This document shows, piece after piece, positions 13,401-24,060 of a stretch of DNA of 64,000 nucleotides. The DNA comes from Macquaria australasica (Eukaryota > Chordata > Actinopteri > Centrarchiformes > Percichthyidae). The translations under genes were made by a program, and so were the position numbers. The stretch is taken from contig SEMN01000627.1 of NCBI GenBank assembly GCA_005408345.1, forward strand, positions 1-64,000, given 5' to 3'. Every line of letters starts with the position of its first letter. The stretch's first letter is position 1. The notes below the pieces were generated by a model that worked only from the letters and a program-made list of their open reading frames with translations, was not told the DNA's origin and did no database searches.

Positions 13401-16400
13401 CTTATGAAAGATTTGAATTAGTATTCATGGCTGTAGGTGTTATTAAGCTCATGACTTCATGAAACATAATACTAGACTTATTCTGTTCTAACTGCTGTTG
13501 GCGTGTGTGTGGCGTCTCTTTCGCTTTGTAGGAATCGCACAATGTGTGCAAGATTGATAATTATTGCAAACAACGCACAAAGCGCCGGCAGAATTTGGCT
13601 ACGACATCTCAAAAACAAAGCATACATTCTGGAAACTGATGAATATAAAAGCTATTAGAGAGAGTTTTATGTCTGTCCAGGGAAAACAGAAACATTGTTT
13701 TATTGGCTCATTGCTCTGCAAGGGGTCCCAGAAAATCATGGAAAAAGAAACAAAGGGGTTTCTGAAAGGCAGACTGTGTAATTGTTTTCTTGTTCTATGC
13801 CCCTACTTAGCTTTAGCTCTTAAACGTAATGGATTTACAGCTTTATTGCACACTGACCTGTGCATTTCTCATTGGGTTTATGCAGCACTATGATGAGTAA
13901 GACCTGTGTACTATAAAAAGAGAGCTACACACTCACCCCTTTCAACTGCTGAGCTCCAGTGATGTGCTGAAAGACTCTGTCAATCTCCTGCTCGATACGC
14001 CGGGCCCAGTGCATTATCCTGCGGATAGACATCACAGGCTGACTGTCACACAACACAAACAAATGAAAAAGATATGTGTGTGTCTGTGTGTGTGTATTTC
14101 AAAGAAGTAAGTAGTGATGTTGCAACAAAAATAGCTGTTACCTGTGCATGGATTAAAACACAAATTATGAAAATGTGCTTCCTTTAACAAAAACTAAAAC
14201 ACATTAATATCTTCAAAAAGACAACCGTAATCTGAAAATTAGAGAATCACTTCTTTTGGCTCTTACCAAAATAAATAAATATTGTTTCAAGGTGTACTAA
14301 ATATAAAAAAAAAGAAAATTAAAAAGTATAAAAACAAAATGTGCTTTCAAACTGCAACCAACACAATTAATAAGGCACCAGTGATCCAGTCATTTCCTAT
14401 GGAGCAGAGTGAACAGGAAAACTTGACCACTAAGCAGACTGGTAACTAAAAAAAAAAAAAAAGCTGGTCATGTCTGAGAATTTCACACATGTGGAAAACA
14501 ACTCAGATTTGTGCACTTATTTGATACCCTAACAACAGCATCTTTTTCATTGATTACACAAATTCACCGTTTTTATTATTCTATGCAACTTTCATTGAAT
14601 GACAACAGGAATAGAAAAGAAGCTTAGACAACCGCTCTGAGGTCGAGAGTAAGGCTTGAAATGTTAGTAACGCTACCTAATCAGCTTCGTTGACTCATCA
14701 TCATAATTCTGTAATAGGGGATTTCCAAAGCAAAGAAAAATATACTATAATTTGCTACACCAGTATTATTTAAGTACATAAATAGCTTTTAAAACCTGCT
14801 GTGACAGCCAGTGATCACTTGATGCAATTGGAATTTCTTGCAGCGCAACTAATGAGCGAGGACAAACAAAACATCTGCAGTGTTGTGAGCGTTAAGAGTA
14901 ACAATAACAGAGGAAAATCAGTGAAGGAGAGGTACACATGTGCCTCTAAAGCTGAGTCATTTAACAATCTCTGGGCACCACAAATTACGGTTGAAAATGT
15001 TTAACATCAAGACACTTAAATCGATATTTGAGAAGAGCAAACATGGTTTGGAGCTGTGATGATCGTGTGTTGTGAAGCTGCTCTTGAACGAACTGCAGTA
15101 AAATGTAGGTTGTGTTCAATCCTACCCAACAGCGTGTTCTCAGTTCTGAACCAGAAGATGTGGCTTAAATCCACCCACAACTTGTGTTGGTCATTTATAA
15201 CTTTGCAGCATGCCATACAGCCATAGGTACATTGTTATTATAAAAATATCATTTATAGCCACTTTAACGTATCCCTATATTACTTTTTAACCATAGTGCT
15301 TAGAACTACACATATTACACAAATTCTGCTCTACTGGGCTTTAAATGAGCGATGGTCTTGAGGGTTTTGTGCTTCGCAGAGACACACATTCAAGGTCAAG
15401 TTATTTTTTGTTGCTGTCAGATTAATATTTGCATAATATTTAGACTGCCCTAGATAATGATAATAAGACAAATGATTCAATTCAGCAGTTTTTATTTGAA
15501 CAAAAAATAGAAAGCAAAAGTATTCTTCACCCAGCTACTGTGGACTGCATACTAGATACGAATCCCGCACTAACAGTGGAAGTCTGTCAGTTTCAGCCAT
15601 CTTTCTCCACATTTCATCCCTTTGATTTTGTTTCTGTTCTGCAAATTCCTTTGTAATGTAGCAACATCCACTCCTGGACACACAAACACTCACAAACACT
15701 CTTGTCATTTCCAATAAATAAAATGTCTCAACAATATTACAGCGTTTTGAAAAAAATATGTATGTATTTGTTAGAGAGAAACTGGGCTGGTGGAACAGTT
15801 CAGTGGCACCCGATGATGGAGGACAGCCAGCACCAACACAGATTTCTTTTAGTAAACTAATGTTAAATAGAGAAAATGTTTTGGCTGATAAAAGGTTTTG
15901 GTACTATTTAACAATTAAATGTCTAACAGCATCAGCACTCCAACTAACATCTCTTTTAAATGTCAACTCCGACACAGAAATCACACCCACCATCGGCTGC
16001 GCACCAGAACCACCAGAACCACCAACCACCAGCAGCGTATAAGCACATGTGGTTCCAGCAGCTAATTCCCTCCCAGCCCACACAAACATCATCCTGGGTA
16101 GACTTAGTATCTCCTTCAGAAACACAATCTCCTTCACTTTCCTCCTTCTTTAATTTCATTATTTTTAGCACATAAAGTAACAGAGAGAAACATCAAGCGG
16201 AAAGGTGGCATAAAACAAATTCATCTTCAGGGGCCAACTGCATCATTGCAATGTCAGGAAAGCAGAAATTTGCAGAGGTTTATTTCTCTTTTTTTTTTTG
16301 ATAAGACTACAGATATGATTGTACCCAGAAAGAGTCAAATCTATTTATTCAATCATTTTCAGAAAACTGTTGAGTCGTGCTGCTACTGACTAACAAGCTT

Positions 16401-19400
16401 TCAGGGTTTACTTGTCTTAGCCAGTGACCGGTGCCTCAGGTGAGGGCACTTTCTCTAAATGATCAATGGTTAAACACAGACTCAGAGGTCAGAAGGCAAA
16501 GGGACAAAGCAACAGGGAGGCTTGTATTGAGGCTCATCACAATATTGTCCAGCTCATAGAAGCAGCATGAAAATGTTTATTAATGCGTTTTTCTGCCCTG
16601 AATTATATTTACAGATAAAAAAATTACAGTAAAGCAAATATCTCATTGTTGTTTTATGTTTCCTGTCAATACCTTTTAGGTATCCATTGCATTTGATGAT
16701 ACTGGAAGATATATGGCATGTCCATACTATTTCACTTTGTTCTTTCATTTTCCTAAAGGGGTCTTCCCAGCGTTTTAGTATTTAGGGATTTTGGGAGAGA
16801 CTAATTAAAAAAATAATGGTCAAAATTGAAGCAGCAGAGGCCATAATATTCTGAAAAAACCCCAAAACATTAGATTATTCACTTGCCATAATGCAACTCA
16901 GTAACATCTTTCATTAGAGCCTCCATGTCTGGTAATTGCCCACGTTTCTCAAACTTGACAGGCCCAGGTTGGTAAAGCAGGCTTTCTGTTTAAAATGTCA
17001 AGGCTTAATCCAGGATAACCCTGATGACCCTGATCACTACGGCATCATCCGGGTTATTTTTTCAGACTTTGGAGAGCTCCCTCCAGAGCCACAGAAGACA
17101 TTATACAACTGTTTTCACAGACTGAGCAGTACTGCTCATGAAGAGAGCCGCTTTAAAGTAAATGGTGTGGCTGTAAGGTAAAAGTATCGCAGCTGTTTTG
17201 TAGGGAAATTGCACCTGAAGTCTTTGGAACGAGAGCAGTGCTCTGTAATGCATTACAGCCAACCAATCACAAAAAGTGATCAGCTGTGACTCACCGTGGC
17301 TAGGTAGCATCAATGTTTACACCTTACTAATTAAACCAAACATTTTCACTGATTCCAACATCTGTGTGAAGTGTTTTTTGATAAATAGGTCGGTTCCCTG
17401 ATTAATTTAAATCCTTAAACAAAAACAGAGGCGGTCAGATGAACAGTATCAAACCATCTTCACTTGAATGAACCTTAAAATTCACTTCACGTCACTTTAA
17501 TGGCCCCATGAGTCGGCGGAATTGGTTTCCGGTACAGCATGGGGGAAAAAAACGCTCAGTACACAGCGTCAGCAACACAGCATATACAGTATGTGCTCTG
17601 TGTGTCTTCTTCCAAAATGTGTTCTCAGTGATAAACAGCATAATCGCATCCCAAACTGCAATTTCAAAGCAACACACACAATCCTACACAACCTATCAGA
17701 ACAAAAGCAGCATCCTGCAGTATAGTGTCTTTCACATTCAGGGCATCAATGCCATGTTGAGGTGCATGCTATTAGTCACAGGGAACAAAATTGCTTAAGA
17801 TGAAAAATATGCTTTTAAAGACTAAAGACTGTATTATATTATAGTATTTATGTTATAGACTCCCTGTATGGCCAGACTTTGCCACTCTATTCTCAAGAGA
17901 CCCCGAGGATACCTCAATCAATACAGTCTCAACAAAGATTCACATCTCCCTCTATTCACCTGCCTCACTCCACTGGTTCAACCTTCATTCACTGGCTCAA
18001 CATGTGATCCTGCTGTTCAGCCTGGCCGAATGGATTACAGAAGACTTTTGTTTGAGCTTTCTGCCCAAATTAGTTCGAACCAGGAAATAAATCTTAATAC
18101 CCAGAAAATCGCATCGCATCCTGTAAGTGCCCTGAGAGTCCATTCATTATCAGTCAGACAGCTTCCAGCAGAGTTACGAGACAACGTCGCGGATTAAAGT
18201 CTTGTTGGGCTTGTTTCTAGTGTTGGACAAGCCACAAATCTCGACTCAACTGTCCAGATCCACAGGAGGACACTTTTCTCAATGGAGGACCCTATATTTG
18301 AATATTATTTCCTTCCCAGCTTTTTGATTGTATTATGAGCTGAGCACGGGTGAAAGACTTTTATACCTGATGATGAATAGACAGTCCTCAGTACAGTGCT
18401 AGACTTCTCACACTCCACTTCTTCTGATAGAAATGTTCCTCTGGTTTGCAGAAAAGTGCCATGTTAAAGCAACAGTGTGGAAAACTACAATGTAAGCTAT
18501 TTGGGGTTTTTTTTTAACTCCAGCAACATCAAGACCATCACTCTAAAGGCCCGTTTAAGATATGATTGAATGCCTGACAAAGTGTCTTCGACAAGCACGG
18601 CACTATTTAAAAGTGAAATTATTTTCAGCTTGAGGCAGTCGAGGCAGCGGCAGAAAACAGAGAGGAGAGCTCTGAAAAAAAGAGCAGCAGCTATTGACAA
18701 CTGTGAGCAACGGTCAGAAAAATGTATATTTTTTGATAAACCCTTTCAAAAAACATACTCCCGTTGTCATTAGGATTCATTTTTTTCTACCAATGTGTTC
18801 ATGTGATTACTGCAGCCCTGAAGCCAAGACCACCATGGCTGATGAAATGAAAATGTTTATCAAAATGATAACTGAGCAGTTCTTTCTCGCTACAGAGACA
18901 TCTTTCCAAATGTAAAACATTACACAGAACAATGGTGAGTCAGCATCTTGTGATTCTCACACAATTCTTATTCGTTTGGCAGAAATAAAATGTCTAACAT
19001 AAAAATAAGACAGACTTGCACATGCAATTTTGGGATTGTTAATCAAGACCTAAATCTGACTTTATACTGTCACTCTCTAATCCCATTACGCTTTCAGATG
19101 TATGCTTTGGGAATGCCACAAGTGATCAAGTTCACTGAATGGTATAAAATCTAGACATGCCAAATCAATATGTATGATTCTTAACAGATGTATGTTGCTC
19201 TTGCTTCTTTAAACTCCCTTTACTCTGTGCCGCATAACAGCAATCTTGCAGGTTAATTGCATGTCCCACTGTACGAGATGGATCCTCATAAAATGTCACA
19301 ATCTGTATCAGACTTGCGATTGATGCGCTATGATTTCAATTTTTAATGACACATGCAAGCAGAGACGCGTCGTCCACTCACATCATCCGTCTGCTCCGCT

Positions 19401-20164
19401 GTTATGTTTTGAAAATGCAGAAAAAGTGAAAAAAAAAAAGGTTTACTTTACACATAAATAGCGCTTACATTGTTGTATTGGTCAATTCTGCGTCATTTTA
19501 TGGCGTATTTTGATTTGTTGGTTTGTAGATGTGGTTTATAGCAGCAGTCACAATGTTAAGATTTGGCCCTTAATTTCTGACATTATCTGAATTCTGTCTT
19601 TGGTTTCCAAAATCAGTCGAGAGAGGACTTGTCTCGCGGTGTCATCTAAGATTACCGTTTTGGATTGACGACCAAAGATATCACCATGTTTCTCTCATGA
19701 TTGTCAACTTTAGTCTGTGATAGCCCAATATGAATATATGTACAGGAACCATAAGGGGATCTTTCTCTATAAAGAAACTTAATCCACCAAATTCCAATGT
19801 CACCTTTTGTCCTTGAAATAGGTCAAATAGGATGTTTAACATAAACGATTACATTAGTGTGCACTATGATTTCCCATTAATTGATTAAGCAAATGAGCAA
19901 ACTATTTTTACTAAAATCAATAGAATCACTCTGCATATTTAAAAGACTGGAGTCAACAAGCTTTACACAAATTAATTTAAAATGCCCTTGTTGAGCGTCG
20001 TAAAATTCCTACTGTGTGAATAAATCAGGTTTGTTACACGACTAGCCCACAGAACTGCAGAGCAGCTTTAACTGTGTGAGTCAGTGCGGCTGAAGCACAA
20101 TCCTAAGTTTTTTACTGCGTGCTCCATTTCGTCTCCTCTCGAGCCCTGTGGGACGTCAGAAAAC

Positions 20165-20196
<32 letters not shown>

Positions 20197-23100
20197 GATG
20201 AAACGTCTGAACAGCACAGCGCACTTGTGCCTCTGCTCAGTTACCTGCTATACTCACTCACCCCTGGGATGAGAGGGAGAGGAGCACTATGTGATGTGAC
20301 CCATATTCACTTACAGCAGAGAGAGCGAGAGGTTGAGGGGGTGGAGCAGCAGTGCGATAGGTGGAGTATAAGAAGCCGATAGAGGAGACATTTACAGCTA
20401 TATGCATATATGTATAATGTGCTCTATCTATCTATCTATCTATCTACAGTATTAATCCACATTACAGTATCCATCCATCCATCCATCCATCCAGCACCAT
20501 AGTCTCCTAAAGATTCTGTTCATATACAACTAATGTGCAATAGTACATATGTTTTGTAGGAAAGATAAAGCTGTCCGAATCACATTTTTAGCCCTGTTAG
20601 CAGCGTTGCTCTAAGGACGGCAATGTCAGTCCGTCAGTCTGTCCACCACTTTGGTCCAGGCTGAAATATCTCAACAACTACTGGATGGATTCCCATGCAA
20701 TTCTGTACAGACACTCGTGGTGCCCAGAGGATGACATCGAATGACTTTGGTGATCCCCTGACTTTTCGTGTAGCGCCACCACGAGGTTAACATTTGTGGT
20801 TTCAAATGAAAAGTCTCAACACCTGTTGGATGGACTGTCGTGAATTTGGTTCAGACATTCATGTCCCTCTCAGGATGAAATGTAATCACTTTGGTGATCC
20901 TCAAAAGGTCTATTTGTCCAATACTTTGGTTTATCACTAAATACCTGCAAGTGTACTGACATTCCCATCAGCCCCAGCATTACTTTGTGTTTAGTGCTGA
21001 TTGGCAAATGTTAGCATGCTAACACGCTAAACTAACATGGTGAATGTTGATCAATGCTGGCTTGAACCAAAAGAAGTTTTAAATATTTAACAATAACAAG
21101 TAGTGCTGAAACAACTGATCAACAGAAAACTCATCGACAATTAATCGTTCAGGTCAGTTATGAAGCAAAAATGCCAAAATGTGAGTATTTGCTGCCTCTC
21201 TCAGTTTTGAATCACTGTAAATTGAATATATTTGAGTTTTGGGCTCTGAGAACTTGTGATGGGCTTTTCTTCTAAACAATTAATCCAGTGGATCTTAAAC
21301 ATTTTCTTTCATGCCTCCCCTTTGGCAGCCAAAAGGAACCGACTTAAACAGATTTAATTTAAATGAACATTATTTAGATATAACATTATCTGGGTGTTTC
21401 TTTTTATCTGCGTTTCCAACAAGTTACTGCAGTGAAAATGTAAAATACTAAAAGTTTATCAAACACAAAGACACAAAAGACACGAGGCTCTCCCTCTCCA
21501 CTGACAGTGAACCTGAGAGCATGACAGGCTTTGACTGGCGCTCGATGAGCATCACCAGTTTTTATTTCCTTCCCTGTTAAAACTCCACACTTTACATGCC
21601 GTGTTGTTAGAATAAATCTTGCCACACTTTTCCACTCATGGTCACGGGGGACACCCGCCTCCTAGTTTGAGGACCACTGGATTAATCGATGAATCGAAAA
21701 TTATTGACAGATTAATCACTAATGAGAATAATCATTAGCTGTAGCCCTTAGAACCGTTATCTTTCCCTAACCTTAACCAATTGTTTTGGTAGCCGAAACC
21801 TGAAAACATGAGGAAAGCAGGATACAAACTCCAGCCTGCAGTGTTAAAGTCCTACTCTGTGAAGTATAAGGATGTCACACTTCGTGGATGGGAAAAACAT
21901 TGCCAGTGAATGTAATCCAGGCAGCAAATACATTTCCTCCACCACGTACTTGGAGGACAAATTAGTAGTATGTAAACATATTTTGTAGGAGACAGGGTTG
22001 CTACCTATCTATCTATCTATCTATCTATCTATCTGCAGAGACAGGAAGCAAGAGACAGAGGGAGCCGAGACAGAAGGGGCGGGAGTGAGAAGGGCGAAGG
22101 GGAATAAATCGTCACTGCTGCAGTATTAATTCTTAATTGGAATGAGATGCTGTTCTTCAGCATAGCGATTCTGCTTCATTTAGCTTACATGAAGAGACCC
22201 AGGGCAGAGGGCTATGTAGCTGTTTCAGAGCACTCAGCAGAAAAATAAGCGGAGAGGAGGAGGAGGAGGAGGAGGAGGAGGAGAAAGCAGTGCCTATACC
22301 CTACTTGAAATAACCCAATTCATCATAAAACACACACATACACACAAACCTCCCTGATTTATAGACCCCTTTTCCTAATTGGTAAATACACCTCGGATCT
22401 CCAGTTGCGATTGGCCAGAAGTCCCTCACTGTGTGCCCCGAAGATGAGTGGACCATCTGGCTTGTTCCTCCCTCCAGAGCAGCCTGATTGCAGAGCCTGG
22501 AGGTGGGCCCAGATAACTGTAGTCTCAAGTTAAGTGCCAGCTGTACTTAACAGTAACGGGTTAAAGGTTTAAGAATGAACAACTAAGCACAGGATCGATT
22601 AAAATAGAGAGAAAATTTTCACTCTAATGTTCACAGTAAAACCACACCTTTCTTCTTCTATGCCTTGTAGTAGTCCTACTACCAGTACTAGTACTGAGCA
22701 TGCAGTACTACTAGAAGCTATTACTGTACTGTTGATTTTCCCAAGAGGTTGCAAGAGAGGCAAGTGTTTCACCAAATGAAGAAATGTTTTGCTCTTTGCT
22801 TGAAAGCCTGCATGGAAAAATCTAGTACTGGCGCACATGAACAGCAGGGGGAACACTGGAAAAGCCCATTTCAGTTTTACAACAACTGCACAGACTTAAT
22901 GTTGCCTGTCAAACACAATGAGCCTCTGACTGCTTTAACTAATAAAAGCCATGACCAGCCTCACCTATAACTTCACTGGCTTTACTTTAAAGTGTCACAA
23001 TGGAAACATCTCTCCATCCTTGCCAATTTCTTTTTTTTTTTTTTAAAAACAGATGTCTCCCAGACATAAAGAAAAACACATTAGATTAATGAGAGTCATT

Positions 23101-23665
23101 ATCCATTAAATAAACACAGACAACTGATTTGAGGAAAGAGATCTGTAGCTTTCACTGTTCAGATAATTAAAAAATGAAGGCTTTAACTCATATGGTAACG
23201 GAGAAGCTAAATTGTTGTCCAAATACTGCACATTTTATCTGATATAAAGGCCAGCTTGATAAGAAAAATGAACAACATTGTGAAACCAAATGTAATATTT
23301 CCCTATAAATGATCTGAATGGCTTTCCTGTGCATGCCCAGTCATACTGTGGACGACACCTTACAGAGCACTGAGCTTTATACCCAGCGTTTACATTGATG
23401 CAATCACCAACACTGTCAAATTATATAACAGCAGAAAAATAAAACAGCATGACTGAAGTATGTCTTGGCACCACACCTGAGTGGACAAGCCCAAAGTTGT
23501 CCCCCATCTGAGCCCCGCTATGTTTTCAGTCAGGGTAGCCGTCACTTACGTGTACTGCTGTGGGAACGTGAGACCCGCTGCTCCAGGCCACGATGCGCTG
23601 AAAATCAAGATAATCTGGACAGATACCAAGCAGACGATGCTGCAAGACCTTTTGCCTATCGCCAT
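1416..23665 (-). CDS. cacna2d2: cacna2d2, voltage-gated calcium channel auxiliary subunit alpha-2/delta-2 (5' part, partial)
   Basis: Extracellular auxiliary subunit that raises surface expression of high-voltage-activated calcium channels. Thirteen coding exons, written high to low: 23665-23550, 14018-13937, 9577-9461, 8715-8656, 5030-4986, 4777-4642, 4540-4409, 4289-4232, 4130-4080, 2215-2116, 2009-1848, 1720-1610, 1494-1416. They give 1249 nt (about 416 residues) in one frame, and the gene runs off the left edge. Exon 1 holds the start ATG (in-frame TAA just upstream), a hydrophobic signal peptide and FPQQYT. The VWA N-terminal region follows, then the arginine triplet YDVRRRPWY (about R245-R247), then the VWA domain with MIDAS DVSGS at D265/S267/S269 and TDGGED near 370. 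The tail VFTFSVGQHNYDVTPLQW matches alpha-2/delta-2 better than -1, which has DRGPIQW there. Intron 6 uses a GC donor (4641-4640). I cannot tell whether this is teleost paralog a or b. Confidence 0.95.
3350..3570. repeat. Internally deleted copy of the fold-back element at 6845-7315
   Basis: Begins CTTAAAGCAATAGTTTGAC and continues with GCTAGCTGTTTCCCCCTG, TGTAGCTTCATATTTAACAG, GTATCAATCTCCTGATCTAA and TTCCCAAAATGTCGAACAAT. These blocks match, in order, the right arm of the element at 6845-7315. The left arm is nearly absent, so most of one arm has been lost. It sits in the cacna2d2 intron between 2215 and 4080. Confidence 0.6.
5118..5165. repeat. Fragment of the 1-310 repeat family
   Basis: GTGGTGCAACTAAAGATTAT followed by TTTGATTAATTATAAG resembles the end of the dispersed repeat at 1-310, in the opposite orientation. 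It lies in the 3.6-kb cacna2d2 intron between exons at 5030 and 8656. Confidence 0.4.
6362..6717. mobile_element. Non-autonomous element with inverted termini (AGGGTGGGAATCG ... CACCCACCCCTA)
   Basis: The left end reads AAGGGTGGGAATCGTTGG and the right end reads CAATTTTTTCACCCACCCCT, with several inverted ATCGATTC/GAATCG motifs inside. Length is about 350 bp with no coding capacity. Inverted termini on a short non-coding element suggest a miniature DNA transposon. No clear target duplication was seen, so the superfamily is not assigned. It lies in a cacna2d2 intron. Confidence 0.5.
6845..7315. mobile_element. Long-terminal-inverted-repeat (fold-back) miniature element
   Basis: The left arm has GACTTTTTGGGAAAATGCAC, GTTAGATGAGAAGATCGATAC and GGTTAGCTTAGATTAGCATAA. 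The right arm has the reverse complements in reverse order: TTATGCTAAGCAAAGCTAACC, GTATCAATCCTCTCATCTAAC and ATATTTCCCAATGTTGGAC. The middle carries CTTTAGAGGAGCTGGCAGGC and TTTGGATGGAGCCAGGCTAG. Recognised as a common percomorph interspersed element. Partial copies lie at 3350-3570 and about 39085-39185. Confidence 0.7.
12705..13070. mobile_element. Dispersed element shared with 61140-61515 (inverted relative to it)
   Basis: Begins AAAAGGATAAGTCTAGTGAT and contains CCTCTGTGCCATAGAGCTCC, AACTATTAAAAACACATAAATGAGCCAC and a block ending ACAGTGCCCAGCTGTTTT. The reverse complement of 61140-61515 carries the same blocks in the same order. A further piece at about 13180-13240 matches the end of the 61-kb copy. 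Non-coding; located in cacna2d2 intron 2. Confidence 0.55.
20166..20196. repeat. (CTG)10 trinucleotide microsatellite
   Basis: Ten CTG units plus one base, directly visible, within the 9.5-kb first intron of cacna2d2. On the transcribed (minus) strand it reads as CAG repeats. Confidence 0.95.
20423..20493. repeat. Two adjacent tetranucleotide microsatellites, (CTAT)n then (CCAT)n
   Basis: (CTAT)n at about 20423-20446 and (CCAT)n at about 20471-20492, 25 bp apart, in cacna2d2 intron 1. Another (CTAT)n run lies at about 22005-22034. Confidence 0.9.
20595..21070 (+). repeat. Dispersed teleost repeat (second copy at 28264-28446, inverted)
   Basis: Contains CAGTCTGTCCACCACTTTGG, CTGAAATATCTCAACAACTA and a CTTTGGTGATCC block that occurs twice, 110-140 bp apart, so the unit is internally repeated. 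Ends with TTAGCATGCTAACACGCTAA. The 28264-28446 copy is in the opposite orientation. No coding capacity; the family is recognised as widespread in fish, class unknown. Confidence 0.6.
21105..21745. repeat. Host repeat interrupted by a nested hAT-type element
   Basis: 21105-21285 and 21680-21745 together form a repeat of the GATTAATCG family seen at 1-310. The left part starts AGTGCTGAAACAACTGATC and the right part ends CATTAGCTGTAGCCCTTA. It is split by the element at 21286-21679. It lies in cacna2d2 intron 1. Confidence 0.6.
21286..21679. mobile_element. Non-autonomous hAT-type element, nested
   Basis: The left terminus is CAGTGGATCTTAAAC and the right terminus is GTTTGAGGACCACTG, an imperfect inverted pair. 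It is flanked by AATTAATC (21278-21285) and GATTAATC (21680-21687), matching at 7 of 8 positions. An 8-bp duplication and a CAGTGG terminus are typical of the hAT superfamily. About 394 bp with no transposase frame. Confidence 0.65.
22005..22034. repeat. (CTAT)n microsatellite
   Basis: About seven CTAT units, directly visible, in cacna2d2 intron 1. Confidence 0.9.
22255..22283. repeat. (GGA)n microsatellite
   Basis: Uninterrupted GAG/GGA triplets at the end of a purine-rich stretch beginning about 22245, in cacna2d2 intron 1. Confidence 0.9.
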
Positions 23666-23960
23666 TTTCCATTAACAATTCTCGTGACGGGGTTTCGGTG
23701 CTTGAATGAAGCGCTCCGGACTGTCTCCGGGGGCATACAGCTAGCTAGTGTGAACGTCCGGGCTCAGTTTCCTCGCGAGTTCACGTCGGCTTGTGTTGTC
23801 AAGTGGACGCGGAGGAGGCAGGCATTGGCCGTGGAGGCATCGCGGACGGTGGGAGATGCACTAATGCAGCTGCCAAGACACTGCAGAGTCTCTCCTCCTG
23901 CTCCCACATACACCACCACCACCGACACCACCACCACACAGGCCGGCGCGTCCACGACGG

Positions 23961-23991
<31 letters not shown>

Positions 23992-24060
23992 GCAGCAACA
24001 GCCGGTGGAGCCAGGCGCGTTCACGCTCACCAGGCAACAGAGGAGAAGTAGAAGAATCTA
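23480..24060. promoter_or_regulatory. GC/CpG-rich block around cacna2d2 first exon (probable promoter/5'UTR)
   Basis: The sequence around and upstream of the cacna2d2 start codon (23665) is clearly richer in G+C and CpG than the AT-rich flanks, and it holds a (CT)n run at 23961-23987. Composition and position suggest the promoter and 5'UTR. The transcription start cannot be placed. The long plus-strand open frame here (23465-24061) is treated as a by-product of this composition. Confidence 0.45.
23961..23987. repeat. (CT)13 dinucleotide tract
   Basis: Pure CT run about 300 bp upstream of the cacna2d2 start codon, inside the GC-rich promoter block. On the gene's strand it reads as (GA)n, a common feature of vertebrate promoters. 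Confidence 0.9.
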
